64,000 nucleotides of DNA from Bin25 sp026709415 (GTDB lineage Bacteria > Bacteroidota > Bacteroidia > Flavobacteriales > Flavobacteriaceae), in assembly GCA_965200045.1 (NCBI GenBank), contig OZ241330.1, positions 434,001 through 498,000 of the forward strand, written 5' to 3'. The position numbers and the translations under genes are program-made. The notes under the pieces are model-generated. The model was not told the origin of the DNA. It was given only the letters and a program-made list of their open reading frames with translations, and did not search any database. Positions 36,621-46,353 of this stretch are shown piece by piece (the stretch's first letter is position 1; every line of letters begins with the position of its first letter).

Positions 36621-39314
36621 ATGAAAATAATAAAATTAGTGCTGATTCTTGTAATTGGATCCGCCATCTTATCAGCTCAAGAAACCTTTGTTGGGGACTC
36701 AGAAACTTACGAACTATTGAAAGCCCTTTCCAAATCAACGTTAGCGCATGGAAATGTATTGTTATTTACGACTACTCATCAAGATATTGCGTGGCTTAAC
36801 GAACCGGAGATATGTAAAATAGATCGGGATAGATTATGGCTAACCCCTTACCTGAATCGTTTAAACAATGAACCCGATTTTAAAATAGACATCGAGCAGT
36901 CATCCATTGTAATGGAATATCTTCATAGGCATCCAGAAAAAAAGGAAAACTTCATCAAACATGTGAATGATGGTAGAATTACCATCGGAGGAACATATGT
37001 GCAGGCCTATGAAGAAATGTATTCTGGGGAGTCTTTGGCTCGACAATTTTACCTGGGTAAAAAATGGTTGAGAGATAATCTGAATGGTTACGAATCCAAC
37101 GTATATTTTAATAATGATGTTCCAGGTCGAACTTTGCAAATGCCTCAATTAGCAAGTAAATCAGGAGTTAATAATTTCGTGTTTGCAAGACACATTAAAG
37201 GTTTGTTTTACTGGGAATCTCCTGATGGTTCTAGAGTGGTTTGCTACAGTCCTGGCAACCATTACATGGGGTTTTATAATCTTTTGGGACAAAAAGATTC
37301 AGATGCTATAAAAACAATGGCAACAGATGCTATCGATTGGTACTCCTTGTATAACAACAAATCCTCAGAAAATTCTGTAATGCCAGCCATGTTGAATTTT
37401 GAATTTATTTGGCCACAGGAGCCAATTGAAAACACGATCCCATTCATGAATCTATGGAATGGGATAAAATTCGTAGAGACAAAAGGTAAAAAACAGATTA
37501 AAGTTGACTTACCAAAGTTTAAATACGCAACTGCTGAAGAGTTTTTCAATGGGGTATCGGAAACGACATCAATTGAAAAAACAATAAAAGGAGAACGTCC
37601 AAACATTTGGGTATATATTCATGGCGCTGGACATCAAAAAGCCCTAAAAGCAAGTCGTCAAGGTGATATTTTAATTACCCAAGCGGAAAAATTTGCCACT
37701 GCCAATGCGTTAATTCATGGTTCATTTAATGGATATCCTACTCAAGAATTACAGAATGCGTGGGAGTCTAAAATTTATCCTGATCATGGATGGGGTGGAA
37801 AAGGTGGAGATGTCACTGATAACGTGTTTTTGCAAAAATTTCTTTCAGCTAAAGCTAGCGCTGAAAAGATACTAGATGAGTCCATCACATCAATAGCTAG
37901 AAACATAAAATTCAATCAAAATAAAGAGATACCAATTGTTGTGTTTAATAGTCTAAGTTGGAAGCGTTCTGGTCCAGTAAACTTCAAAATCAATTTTAGT
38001 CCTAATGAGTTTAAGAACCTCCAGTTGGTTACTGAAGATGGCCAAATCGTTCCTATCCAATTATCGAAAACGAAACACTATACTAATGGATTTTTAGAAT
38101 CTGCTGAAGTAAATTTTATTGCTGAAAATTTACCTTCCATCGGCTATAGAACTTTCTATCTAGAATCAATAGATCACGCAAATCCAAACCCTACCACTAT
38201 AACTTCAACGATACACAACATTGAAAACGCCTTTTATAAAATCAGAGTTGCTAATGGGGGATTAGAAAGTATTTATGATAAGACCTTAAGTAAAGAATTG
38301 ATAACTCCAAATCAATTCAAAGCAGGTGAAGTATTTGCTTTGAATTCCTATGGTAACGGGGCCGGTGAATTTTCCGCCATTCAACAACCTGACACTAGTT
38401 TTTTTGACAAACTAGGGAATGGTAAGACTACCTGGAAAATTGATGAAGAGGGAGAGGTTTTTACATCATTTAGTATGCGTCAAAGAATGAAAGAAGCCGT
38501 GGTTGAAATGAAAATCACTTTATTTAATACGATAAAAAGAATAGACTTTGAAATTGATCTGTTAAATTGGGATGGAGTGATGTTCCGAGAATTTCGAATG
38601 GCGCTTCCCTTGAATATGGAAAATGGAGAAGTAACATATGAAGTTCCTTTTGGGGCCGTAACTGTTGGAAAAGATGAACTCAAAGGCACCGGTGGCGAAC
38701 TCTACAATATGAAAGTAAGCGAAATTCACCCAAGAGCAATGGAAAATTGGGTTTCAGCTAGCAACTCTGAATATGGAATCACCATGAGTTCTAGTGTTAT
38801 TACTTTCGATTGGAAAAACCCAGCAGATTCTCTAAGCAATCAGATCATTCTACAACCAATTCTTCTGGCTTCGAGAAGAAGTTGTCATCCTGAAGGTAAC
38901 GACTATCACCAAACTGGAGATCATCAATTTTCATTTAGCTTAACTTCTCATCCAAGCGGTTGGAAAAACGGACAACGTTTTGGAAAACAATCTAACGAGT
39001 ATCTAAACGTTGTTGTAAACCCATCTTCAAATAGTAAAGCCTCTTTACCCGAACAACTAAGCTTTTTCAAGACAGATAAAGAAAATTTAATTATCTCAGC
39101 TGTAAAAAAAGCTGAAGACGATCAAAGCACAATCATAAGACTTTATGATACAGACAGTAAAAATGTCAATGCCTCTGTTTCAATCTTTAGTCCTATTAAA
39201 ACAGCACAATTAACCAATTTAATCGAAATACCCATTAGAAAATTAAAGGTCAACAATCAAAACGTTCAATTGCAAATAGGTCACAATGCTATTGAGACTA
39301 TTAAAATTAAATAA
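36621..39314 (+). CDS. Secreted GH38 alpha-mannosidase
   Basis: 897 residues with a signal peptide ending near SAQETF. The catalytic domain opens with TTHQDIAW (H53 and D55 as zinc ligands), then VMEYLHRHPEKKENF, GRITIGGTYVQAYEEMYSGESLARQFYLGKKWL and NNDVPGR with D166 as the predicted nucleophile/zinc ligand; an IHGAGH segment near 330-335 may give the last His. Helical middle and C-terminal beta-sandwich domains follow (GLESIYDKTLSKELI near 550). GH38 enzymes are retaining exo-alpha-mannosidases. As a periplasmic enzyme it would complement GH92 in releasing mannose. It is last in the plus-strand island string, which ends 154 bases before the convergent folD. Confidence 0.9.
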   Translation: MKIIKLVLILVIGSAILSAQETFVGDSETYELLKALSKSTLAHGNVLLFTTTHQDIAWLNEPEICKIDRDRLWLTPYLNRLNNEPDFKIDIEQSSIVMEYLHRHPEKKENFIKHVNDGRITIGGTYVQAYEEMYSGESLARQFYLGKKWLRDNLNGYESNVYFNNDVPGRTLQMPQLASKSGVNNFVFARHIKGLFYWESPDGSRVVCYSPGNHYMGFYNLLGQKDSDAIKTMATDAIDWYSLYNNKSSENSVMPAMLNFEFIWPQEPIENTIPFMNLWNGIKFVETKGKKQIKVDLPKFKYATAEEFFNGVSETTSIEKTIKGERPNIWVYIHGAGHQKALKASRQGDILITQAEKFATANALIHGSFNGYPTQELQNAWESKIYPDHGWGGKGGDVTDNVFLQKFLSAKASAEKILDESITSIARNIKFNQNKEIPIVVFNSLSWKRSGPVNFKINFSPNEFKNLQLVTEDGQIVPIQLSKTKHYTNGFLESAEVNFIAENLPSIGYRTFYLESIDHANPNPTTITSTIHNIENAFYKIRVANGGLESIYDKTLSKELITPNQFKAGEVFALNSYGNGAGEFSAIQQPDTSFFDKLGNGKTTWKIDEEGEVFTSFSMRQRMKEAVVEMKITLFNTIKRIDFEIDLLNWDGVMFREFRMALPLNMENGEVTYEVPFGAVTVGKDELKGTGGELYNMKVSEIHPRAMENWVSASNSEYGITMSSSVITFDWKNPADSLSNQIILQPILLASRRSCHPEGNDYHQTGDHQFSFSLTSHPSGWKNGQRFGKQSNEYLNVVVNPSSNSKASLPEQLSFFKTDKENLIISAVKKAEDDQSTIIRLYDTDSKNVNASVSIFSPIKTAQLTNLIEIPIRKLKVNNQNVQLQIGHNAIETIKIK

Positions 39315-39467
39315 CCTCTGTTAAAGCTTGCTTTTTAGGTGTTGTGAAAAATTTTGATTCCCTATCCAAAAGGATTTCAAAACTACATTAGCGATACACT
39401 TCTTGATTATGTTTTTTCTAAATTTCATATTAGAAAGAGATCACCAATGAGATTCTATCAATTGAAG

Positions 39468-40349
39468 CTATTTGTGTTCATTTCTTTGACAGGCCAACAA
39501 GGTGTTTTTTAGTAGCATGGCAATGGTCATGGGACCCACGCCGCCAGGAACAGGAGTGATGGCTTTGGCTTTTTTTGAGACGGATTCAAATTCCACATCT
39601 CCTCTGAGAACATATCCTCTTTTAGCCTTGGGGTCAGAAACTCGAGTAATCCCAACATCAATGACGACAACCCCCTCTTTGACCATATCTGCTTTTAAAA
39701 ATTCAGGATTCCCCAAAGCGGTGATGATAATGTCTGCTGTTTTGGTTAATTCCTCTAAATATTTTGTTCTACTGTGAGCAAGAGTCACCGTGGCGTTAGC
39801 ATATTTTTTTTTCTGACTCATCAAAATACTAATAGGTCTCCCCACAATATGACTTCTTCCAATCACCACGCAATGTTTCGAAGCCACTTCGATTTGATAA
39901 CGCTCTAAAAGTTCCATAATGCCATAAGGCGTGGCTGAAATAAATGTGGGCATTTCCAGGGCCATCTTTCCAAAATTATAGGGATGAAACCCATCAACAT
40001 CTTTATCTGGATTCACTTTCATCAATACTTTTTCTTCATCAATGTGTTTGGGTAGAGGTAATTGAACGATATATCCATCAATATCTTTGTCTTCGTTAAG
40101 TTGGTCGATGACTTGCAGCAGTTCATTTTGAGAAATCGTTTTGTCTTTCGTAATCAAGGTGGATTTGAAACCGACTTTTTGACAAGCGATGACCTTACTA
40201 TTGACATAGGTTTGACTAGCACCATCATCTCCCACTAAAACCGCAGCTAAGTGGGGTTGTTTTAACCCTTTCAGATTTCGTTTTTCAACGTCCTCTTTAA
40301 TTTCTTCTTTGATAATCTGAGAAATCTTTTTCCCATCAATGATAATCAT
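39468..40349 (-). CDS. folD: Bifunctional methylenetetrahydrofolate dehydrogenase/cyclohydrolase FolD
   Basis: 293 residues, normal length. Interconverts 5,10-methylene-THF, methenyl-THF and 10-formyl-THF in the cytosol. Motifs: YVNSKVIACQKVGF near 49-62 with the catalytic Lys (K54), QLPLPKHID near 95-103, PDKDVDGFHPYN near 114-125, GRSHIVGRPI near 165-174 and the closing TPVPGGVGPMTIAMLLKNT. It follows ffh by 8 bases and is probably co-transcribed with it. Core genes resume here after the carbohydrate island. Confidence 0.96.
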   Translation of the reverse strand: MIIIDGKKISQIIKEEIKEDVEKRNLKGLKQPHLAAVLVGDDGASQTYVNSKVIACQKVGFKSTLITKDKTISQNELLQVIDQLNEDKDIDGYIVQLPLPKHIDEEKVLMKVNPDKDVDGFHPYNFGKMALEMPTFISATPYGIMELLERYQIEVASKHCVVIGRSHIVGRPISILMSQKKKYANATVTLAHSRTKYLEELTKTADIIITALGNPEFLKADMVKEGVVVIDVGITRVSDPKAKRGYVLRGDVEFESVSKKAKAITPVPGGVGPMTIAMLLKNTLLACQRNEHK

Positions 40350-40357
40350 ATGGCTTG

Positions 40358-41677
40358 TTAAAATTTCATTTTAGAAAGTATTTTGGCTTTTCCACCCAGG
40401 CCCATTTTCATGATTTTGCTCAATTGTTGATGCACTTTCAGTAATTGATTGACACTAGCCATGTCTCTCCCCGATCCTTTGGCAATTCTAATTTTACGAC
40501 TATGGTTGATGATTTTAGGGTTGGATCGTTCTAAAGACGTCATCGAATCATAGATGTATTTCATTTCTTTGAAGAATTGATCCGTTTGTTGGCCATTCGC
40601 CTGGTGGCTCATGTGACTTGGTAGCATCTGACTCATGGCTTTTCGGCCCCCCATTTTATTAATTCCTTGTAATTGAGTCATCAAATCATTAAGGTCAAAC
40701 TGATTTTTAGACGCTTTTTTTAATATTTTTTCAGCCTGCTGTTGATCAAAGGCTTCTTTTGATTTTTCAACCAAAGAGACAATGTCTCCCATTCCCAAGA
40801 TTCGTTTGGCCATTCTTTGAGGATGAAAAGCCTCCAAATCGTCCAGCTTTTCGCCAATTCCGACATATTTGATGGGTTTTTCTAGAGTAGTCATCACTGA
40901 TAATGCAGCGCCCCCTCTAGCATCCGAATCTAATTTGCTCAAAATGACACCATCAAAATCGATTTGTTCGTGAAATGTTTTGGCCGTATTCACCGCATCT
41001 TGACCCATCATCGCATCCAAGATAAATAAGGTTTGATGCGGTTGGACTTCATGTTTGATTTGTTTTAACTCCTCCATCATTTTTTGATCAATAGCTAAAC
41101 GTCCTGCTGTATCAATGATAATGGCATTGTTTCCATTGGTTTTGGCCTCCGATAGGGATTGTCGCGCAATTTTGACTGGATTTTTTACATTTTGATCAGC
41201 ATAGAAATTAACCTGTGCTTTTTGGGATAAAATTTCTAATTGTTCCATGGCCGCCGGTCGGTAGACATCACAAGCCACAAGCAACGGGGTTTTCTGATGC
41301 TTTTGTTTTAATTCCTTGGCTAGTTTACCCGCTATCGTTGTTTTTCCAGTTCCTTGAAGTCCTACTAATAAAATAATCAGCGGTTTTGCTTGAAAAGGAA
41401 GGGGGCTGTTTTTACTGCCCATAAGCTCCGTGAGCTCATCATGAACGATTTTGATAAAAAGTTGTTTGGGCTGAAGGCTACTTTGAACTTTTTGACCGAT
41501 GGCTTTTTGTTTGATGCGTTTAATAAACTCATTTGAAACTTTATAACTCACGTCGGCCTCTAACAATGCCCTCCGGACTTCTTTTAGTGTCTGTCCAATA
41601 TTGACTTCGGTGATTTTTCCTTGGCCTTTTAAAACTTTAAATGCCGCATTGAGTCGGTTAGTCAGATTGGTGAACAT
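40358..41677 (-). CDS. ffh: Signal recognition particle GTPase Ffh
   Basis: 439 residues. Binds signal sequences of membrane proteins on the ribosome with SRP RNA and delivers them to FtsY. N domain (about 1-90), G domain with Walker A GLQGTGKTT at 106-114, DVYRPAAMEQL, DTAGR and SKLDSDARGGAAL, then the methionine-rich M domain (about 300-439, GGRKAMSQMLPSHM, then IAKGSGRDMASVNQLL). Slightly short at the C-terminus but complete. First gene of ffh-folD; a TAAATTTG box on the minus strand lies 20 bases upstream. Confidence 0.96.
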   Translation of the reverse strand: MFTNLTNRLNAAFKVLKGQGKITEVNIGQTLKEVRRALLEADVSYKVSNEFIKRIKQKAIGQKVQSSLQPKQLFIKIVHDELTELMGSKNSPLPFQAKPLIILLVGLQGTGKTTIAGKLAKELKQKHQKTPLLVACDVYRPAAMEQLEILSQKAQVNFYADQNVKNPVKIARQSLSEAKTNGNNAIIIDTAGRLAIDQKMMEELKQIKHEVQPHQTLFILDAMMGQDAVNTAKTFHEQIDFDGVILSKLDSDARGGAALSVMTTLEKPIKYVGIGEKLDDLEAFHPQRMAKRILGMGDIVSLVEKSKEAFDQQQAEKILKKASKNQFDLNDLMTQLQGINKMGGRKAMSQMLPSHMSHQANGQQTDQFFKEMKYIYDSMTSLERSNPKIINHSRKIRIAKGSGRDMASVNQLLKVHQQLSKIMKMGLGGKAKILSKMKF

Positions 41678-41696
41678 GCCAAAAAATTCGTATCCG

Positions 41697-41704
41697 CAAA
41701 TTTA
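41697..41704 (-). promoter_or_regulatory. Candidate -7 element of ffh
   Basis: Read on the minus strand the box is TAAATTTG (TAnnTTTG consensus), ending 20 bases before the ffh start. No good -33 TTG is seen at the normal spacing. Confidence 0.4.
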
Positions 41705-41790
41705 CAAATACTGACATTGAGCACTACATTGAGATGGCATGAAAGAGAAAAGATCAGATATTGTTATGATTAAATTGTATTTTGACCACC

Positions 41791-43227
41791 ATGAATTCTA
41801 AAGAACTCCCGCTCAAGGCGGCACTGATTCCCATTATCGCATTGATTGCTTTGCTATCCTATAATGTTTTTGTTTTTAAAGATGATGCGTTGGGAGGGTC
41901 CAATCAATTCATTCTATTGATGGGGGGTGTCATCGCAGCGATTGTTGGATTGATCTATGGAGTTCCCTACAAGACCATGTTAGAAAAAGTTTCTGATGGC
42001 ATCAAATCCGTTTCGGTTCCTATTTTAATCTTATTATTTGTTGGGGCATTGGCTGGAACTTGGTTGATTAGCGGTGTCATTCCGGCCATGGTATACTATG
42101 GTTTGCAAATATTACATCCTACCGTATTCTTGCCAGCTTGTATTATCGTTTGCAGTCTTATCTCCTTAGCGACTGGTAGTTCATGGACGACTTCAGCGAC
42201 CGTCGGTATTGCCCTTATTGGTATTGGTAACGCATTGGTCATTCCCATGGGAATGACCGCCGGGGCGGTCATTTCTGGGGCTTATTTTGGGGACAAACTA
42301 TCCCCACTAAGTGATACGACAAATCTGGCACCGGCCATGGCTGGTTCTGAATTATTTACCCACATACGGTATATGACCTATACCACCATTCCCAGTATAT
42401 TGATCACGCTAATCGTTTTCTTGATCATCAGTTTTTCCATTGACTCCCAGCAAGCAACCGACACGTCTACCATCACAGCGGCTATTTCGGAAAAGTTTAA
42501 TCTCCATGGATTATTGTTCTTGGTGCCTGCCACGGTTATTGTTTTAATCATTAAAAAATCACCACCACTGATCGCTTTGATGGTTGGCACCTTAATGGCC
42601 ATTGTTTTCGCACTGATTTTTCAAGGCCCCTTATTGACTGAACTAGTGCCCCAAGGACCGTTGAATTTCGAAACTGGGTATCGCGTTATTTTAACGGCGA
42701 TTACGACTGAAACTCAAATACCATCGAATAATATCATGATTAATGACTTATTGATTTCTGGTGGAATGCAGGGGATGTTATCCACCATATGGTTGATTTT
42801 TTGTGCCATGTTTTTTGGTGGCATTTTGGATGCCATCGGAGCGCTAGCAACCATCAGTAAGGCACTCCTGAATTGGGCTAAAAACACGTTTCAACTGATT
42901 TTGTCAACGGTAGCCTCTTCTTTAGCCGTCAATATTTCGGCTTCTGATCAATATTTATCCATCGTCATTCCTGGAAAGATGTTTGCGGATTCTTATCGAG
43001 AAAGGAATTTGGCACCAGAAAATCTAAGCCGTACGTTAGAAGATGGGGGAACGGTTACGTCGGTTCTGGTTCCGTGGAACACTTGTGGTGCTTATCAGTC
43101 TGGTGTGTTGGGAGTCGGGGTTGGAGAATACTTTTTGTATGCTATTTTCAATTGGATTAGTCCTTTTATGACCTTGTTTTACGCCTTTTTCAAAATAAAA
43201 ATCAGAATGATAACCCAACGACTTTAA
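41791..43227 (+). CDS. nhaC: Na+/H+ antiporter NhaC
   Basis: About 478 residues from the ATG at 41791 (an in-frame TTG at 41782 is less likely). Inner-membrane antiporter with about 11-12 TM helices. Family features: SLATGSSWTTSATVGIALIGIG near 135-156, GAVISGAYFGDKLSPLSDTTNLAPAMAG near 165-192, and the second half ASDQYLSIVIPGKMFADSYRERNLAPENLSRTLEDGGTVTSVLVPWNTCGAYQ. It expels Na+ and helps pH homeostasis, in keeping with a marine or saline habitat. Stand-alone gene, divergent from ffh. Confidence 0.92.
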   Translation: MNSKELPLKAALIPIIALIALLSYNVFVFKDDALGGSNQFILLMGGVIAAIVGLIYGVPYKTMLEKVSDGIKSVSVPILILLFVGALAGTWLISGVIPAMVYYGLQILHPTVFLPACIIVCSLISLATGSSWTTSATVGIALIGIGNALVIPMGMTAGAVISGAYFGDKLSPLSDTTNLAPAMAGSELFTHIRYMTYTTIPSILITLIVFLIISFSIDSQQATDTSTITAAISEKFNLHGLLFLVPATVIVLIIKKSPPLIALMVGTLMAIVFALIFQGPLLTELVPQGPLNFETGYRVILTAITTETQIPSNNIMINDLLISGGMQGMLSTIWLIFCAMFFGGILDAIGALATISKALLNWAKNTFQLILSTVASSLAVNISASDQYLSIVIPGKMFADSYRERNLAPENLSRTLEDGGTVTSVLVPWNTCGAYQSGVLGVGVGEYFLYAIFNWISPFMTLFYAFFKIKIRMITQRL

Positions 43228-43411
43228 CAATCATTTTATGGCTTTATATCTGGATTCATGGGGTCTATGATGGTTGTCTATTATTCGCAAACGTTTAAAC
43301 CCAACGATAAAAACGTGCCTTCTATGACCTATCAGTATAAGTAACTATTTCTTGATCACTGAAATTTAGAACTCCCTATGGTATTAAAATTTTATCCACA
43401 AGGTTAATTTC

Positions 43412-43419
43412 TAAATTTG
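43412..43419 (+). promoter_or_regulatory. Candidate -7 element of the ftsK-lolA-lptG-ribBA operon
   Basis: TAAATTTG (TAnnTTTG consensus) lies 27 bases before the ftsK start. The -33 region is T-rich (AATTTTATC) without a clear TTG. Confidence 0.4.
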
Positions 43420-43446
43420 TCTTTAAATTCTTGATTACACCATTCT

Positions 43447-45654
43447 ATGCGATCGGGTCAAAATGTCCGAAAAGTAAAGTCACAAAAATTCAGAGAAATC
43501 AGAATCATCTTTGGAATTTTTTTGATCATTGGCTCGGTACTGCTGCTGTTGGCTTGTGTTTCTTTTTTGTTTTATTGGAAACAGGATTTTTCAACTCAAG
43601 AATTTCTTCACGACCGATCGATTTCAGTAAAAAATTTGTTGAGCAAAGTAGGGTCGAGTGTCTCTCATTTTTTAATCTATGATCTTTTCGGAATCGCTAG
43701 TTTTTTGTTTCCCTATCTCTTGTTCAGAAGTGGCATCAATTTAATAGTCCATAAAAAAGCATCTCGATTCTTCTATATCTGGATCAAAGGACTGCTTCGT
43801 ATATTATGGCTTAGTGTTTGTCTCGGCTTTTTAAATAATTATAATCCGATGCTGGGAGGGGTTGTCGGTTATGAAATAAATGACTATTTGATCGATTATG
43901 TCGGATTGATTGGATTGATTGGTATTCTATTTTTTATTTTTTTGAGTTTTGCTGTTATTGAGTGGAATTATCAACCCGAGCTTCAAAAAGTTAAAAAATC
44001 GAGTCAAAAAATCAAGAAAAAGCCATCGATAGCCATCAAACCCAAAACCCATAGACCTCGAGTTCCTATTATTTCAAAACACAAAAAGAAACCCAAACAA
44101 AAGTCCCTGCAACCTCAATTGGTCCAAAATGCTTTTGATCCAAGATCAAAAATGCCCGGTTATATCATGCCTCATTATGATCTACTCAAATCAAATCATA
44201 ACTACAATACCCCTATCAATGAATCTGAACTCAAAACCAGTAAAAGAATCATACAACAAACGCTAGAAAGCCATAAACTTAAAGTCAACATTGTCAAAGC
44301 AACGGTTGGCCCAACCGTAACTCTTTACGAATTGGTTCCAGAAAAGGGGGTTCGCATCGGTGGAATCCAAAACAGAGAAAAAGATGTTGCCCTGGCGCTT
44401 TCTGCCATTAGTATCCGAATCATTGCTCCCATTCCAGGAAAAGGAACGGTTGGAATTGAAGTCCCCAATAGGAAGCCCACAACCGTTCCCATCAAGACGG
44501 TTTTGCAAGCTCCTACATTTAAAGAAATCGTCAGTAAAAAATCGATGGAATTACCCATTTCTTTGGGCAAAACGATCAGTTCAGAAAATTTTGAAATAGA
44601 CTTGGCTCAAATGCCACACCTTTTAGTTGCAGGAGCCACTGGACAAGGGAAATCCGTTGGTCTCAATACTATCATCATGTCTTTACTTTTTACGAAACAT
44701 CCACAGGAAGTAAAGTTTGTAATGATTGATCCCAAAATGGTTGAGCTCAAAGTGTATAGTCGATTAACTCATCATTTTTTGGCCAAAATACCCGATGTTA
44801 TCGAATCCGTGATAACAAACAACCAAGAAGCCAAGGATACGCTTAAGTCGCTATGTGAAGAGATGACCAACCGCTATACGCTTTTGAAAAAAGCCGCTTG
44901 TCGAAATATAATGGAATACAATCTTAAAATAAGAAATCGTAGTCTATCCACTTCTGATGGACATCGTTTTCTTCCATACATCGTTTTAATTATCGATGAA
45001 TTTGCTGATTTAATCATGGCCTCCGGTAAGGAAGTGGAACACGCCATTACACGTTTAGCCCAGTTATCAAGAGCTATTGGAATTCATCTGATAATCGCTA
45101 CCCAAAGACCGTCGGTCAATGTGATTACAGGCCTTATCAAGGCTAATTTTCCTGCTAGACTTGCTTTTAAAGTGGTATCCAATACCGATTCTAGAACCAT
45201 TTTAGATCAATCAGGGGCCAACCAATTGATTGGTCGTGGGGATATGCTCTTTTCTTTTCAAGCAAAAACCACTAGAGTCCAATGTGCCTACGTGGGGACA
45301 TCAGAAGTAGAAAGTGTGGTCAAGTTTATTTCGGACCAAAGAGGTCCTACACAACCCTATTTATTACCAGAAGTAAAACAAGAAAATGAAAATGGCCATG
45401 GTTTTAGCGATAACGGACAAATCGATAACCTCTTCGTTGAAGCGGCTCAACTGATTGTTGAATCGCAAAAAGGATCAACGTCTCATATCCAAAGAAAATT
45501 ATCGATCGGTTACAACCGAGCTGGTCGGATCATGGACCAGTTGGAAAAAGCCAGTGTTGTAGGACCCGCCAAAGGCAGTAAACCTCGAAATGTGTTGATA
45601 ACGACCCTAGATGAACTAAAGGATCATTTGGAAGATTTGAGTATTTCAGTTTAA
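43447..45654 (+). CDS. ftsK: DNA translocase FtsK/SpoIIIE
   Basis: 735 residues, a compact FtsK. Four N-terminal TM segments (about 20-185) anchor it at the septum; a short basic linker (about 190-225) leads to the alpha, beta (RecA-like) and gamma domains. Seen: PTVTLYELVPEKGVRIGGI near 286-305, Walker A GATGQGKS near 397-404, Walker B LIIDEFADLIM near 515-525, ATQRPSVNVITGLIKANFPARLAF, and the winged-helix gamma domain near 650-735 (HIQRKLSIGYNRAGRIMDQLE) that reads KOPS sites. It pumps chromosome ends at division toward dif recombination. Starts the operon with lolA 21 bases downstream. Confidence 0.95.
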   Translation: MRSGQNVRKVKSQKFREIRIIFGIFLIIGSVLLLLACVSFLFYWKQDFSTQEFLHDRSISVKNLLSKVGSSVSHFLIYDLFGIASFLFPYLLFRSGINLIVHKKASRFFYIWIKGLLRILWLSVCLGFLNNYNPMLGGVVGYEINDYLIDYVGLIGLIGILFFIFLSFAVIEWNYQPELQKVKKSSQKIKKKPSIAIKPKTHRPRVPIISKHKKKPKQKSLQPQLVQNAFDPRSKMPGYIMPHYDLLKSNHNYNTPINESELKTSKRIIQQTLESHKLKVNIVKATVGPTVTLYELVPEKGVRIGGIQNREKDVALALSAISIRIIAPIPGKGTVGIEVPNRKPTTVPIKTVLQAPTFKEIVSKKSMELPISLGKTISSENFEIDLAQMPHLLVAGATGQGKSVGLNTIIMSLLFTKHPQEVKFVMIDPKMVELKVYSRLTHHFLAKIPDVIESVITNNQEAKDTLKSLCEEMTNRYTLLKKAACRNIMEYNLKIRNRSLSTSDGHRFLPYIVLIIDEFADLIMASGKEVEHAITRLAQLSRAIGIHLIIATQRPSVNVITGLIKANFPARLAFKVVSNTDSRTILDQSGANQLIGRGDMLFSFQAKTTRVQCAYVGTSEVESVVKFISDQRGPTQPYLLPEVKQENENGHGFSDNGQIDNLFVEAAQLIVESQKGSTSHIQRKLSIGYNRAGRIMDQLEKASVVGPAKGSKPRNVLITTLDELKDHLEDLSISV

Positions 45655-45675
45655 TCCCTTTTCTCAATTAAACAG

Positions 45676-46353
45676 ATGATAAATACTCCCATTTTTCAAT
45701 TTAGATGTCGAAGTAAGAGTTGTGTTTTGATTTTAACGCTACTTTTTTGGAGACCAATACTCTCCGCTCAAACCAATCAAAAAGCAGAGGATGTCATAGA
45801 TGCAACCATTCGTTATTATCAAGGATTTGATGATATCTCGGCCAATTTCACATATCGAGATCAATTGAAAAATTCTGATGTAATCAATCATCAAATGATG
45901 GGGACTATTTTTATGAAGGATAGTTTATTTGTTGTGTCTATGGATGGGCTTGAAATGCGTTCCGATGGACTTGATATTTATACCATCACTTCAGAAAACC
46001 GTGAAGTGTATCGTAGTTCTATCCGTGATTCCGAACAACTTCCTTTTCATTTACTAAACCTATTATCCTATCTGCAAACTCATTTTGAAGCCCGTGTAGA
46101 TCTTGATGAAAATGATTTTAATGATCAAACACATTACATCACATTAACGCCACATCATCAAACCGAATCCATTGACGCTATTTTTTTAATGATAGATCGT
46201 AAAACAAGTGAATTATTAACGTTACGAATGGCGTATTCTGACTATACTATTTCTTCTATTTCTTTTGATAATCATATCTATAATCGTGGTTTGGCTACTG
46301 ATTTTTTTGTTTTCCACCCCGATGATTATCCCGATTATACCATCATTGAGTGA
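45676..46353 (+). CDS. lolA: LolA-like periplasmic lipoprotein carrier
   Basis: 225 residues with a signal peptide (about 1-32, ending LSAQTNQ). The rest is the LolA/LolB-like open beta-barrel: a DVIDATIRYYQGFDDISANFTYRD opening, GTIFMKDSLFVVSMDGLEMRSDG and a YDN-like SFDNHIYNRGLATDFFVFHPDDYPDY end. It shuttles lipoproteins from the LolCDE complex through the periplasm. The gene lies between ftsK and lptG, the usual Bacteroidota order; its stop is immediately followed by the lptG start. Confidence 0.9.
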   Translation: MINTPIFQFRCRSKSCVLILTLLFWRPILSAQTNQKAEDVIDATIRYYQGFDDISANFTYRDQLKNSDVINHQMMGTIFMKDSLFVVSMDGLEMRSDGLDIYTITSENREVYRSSIRDSEQLPFHLLNLLSYLQTHFEARVDLDENDFNDQTHYITLTPHHQTESIDAIFLMIDRKTSELLTLRMAYSDYTISSISFDNHIYNRGLATDFFVFHPDDYPDYTIIE

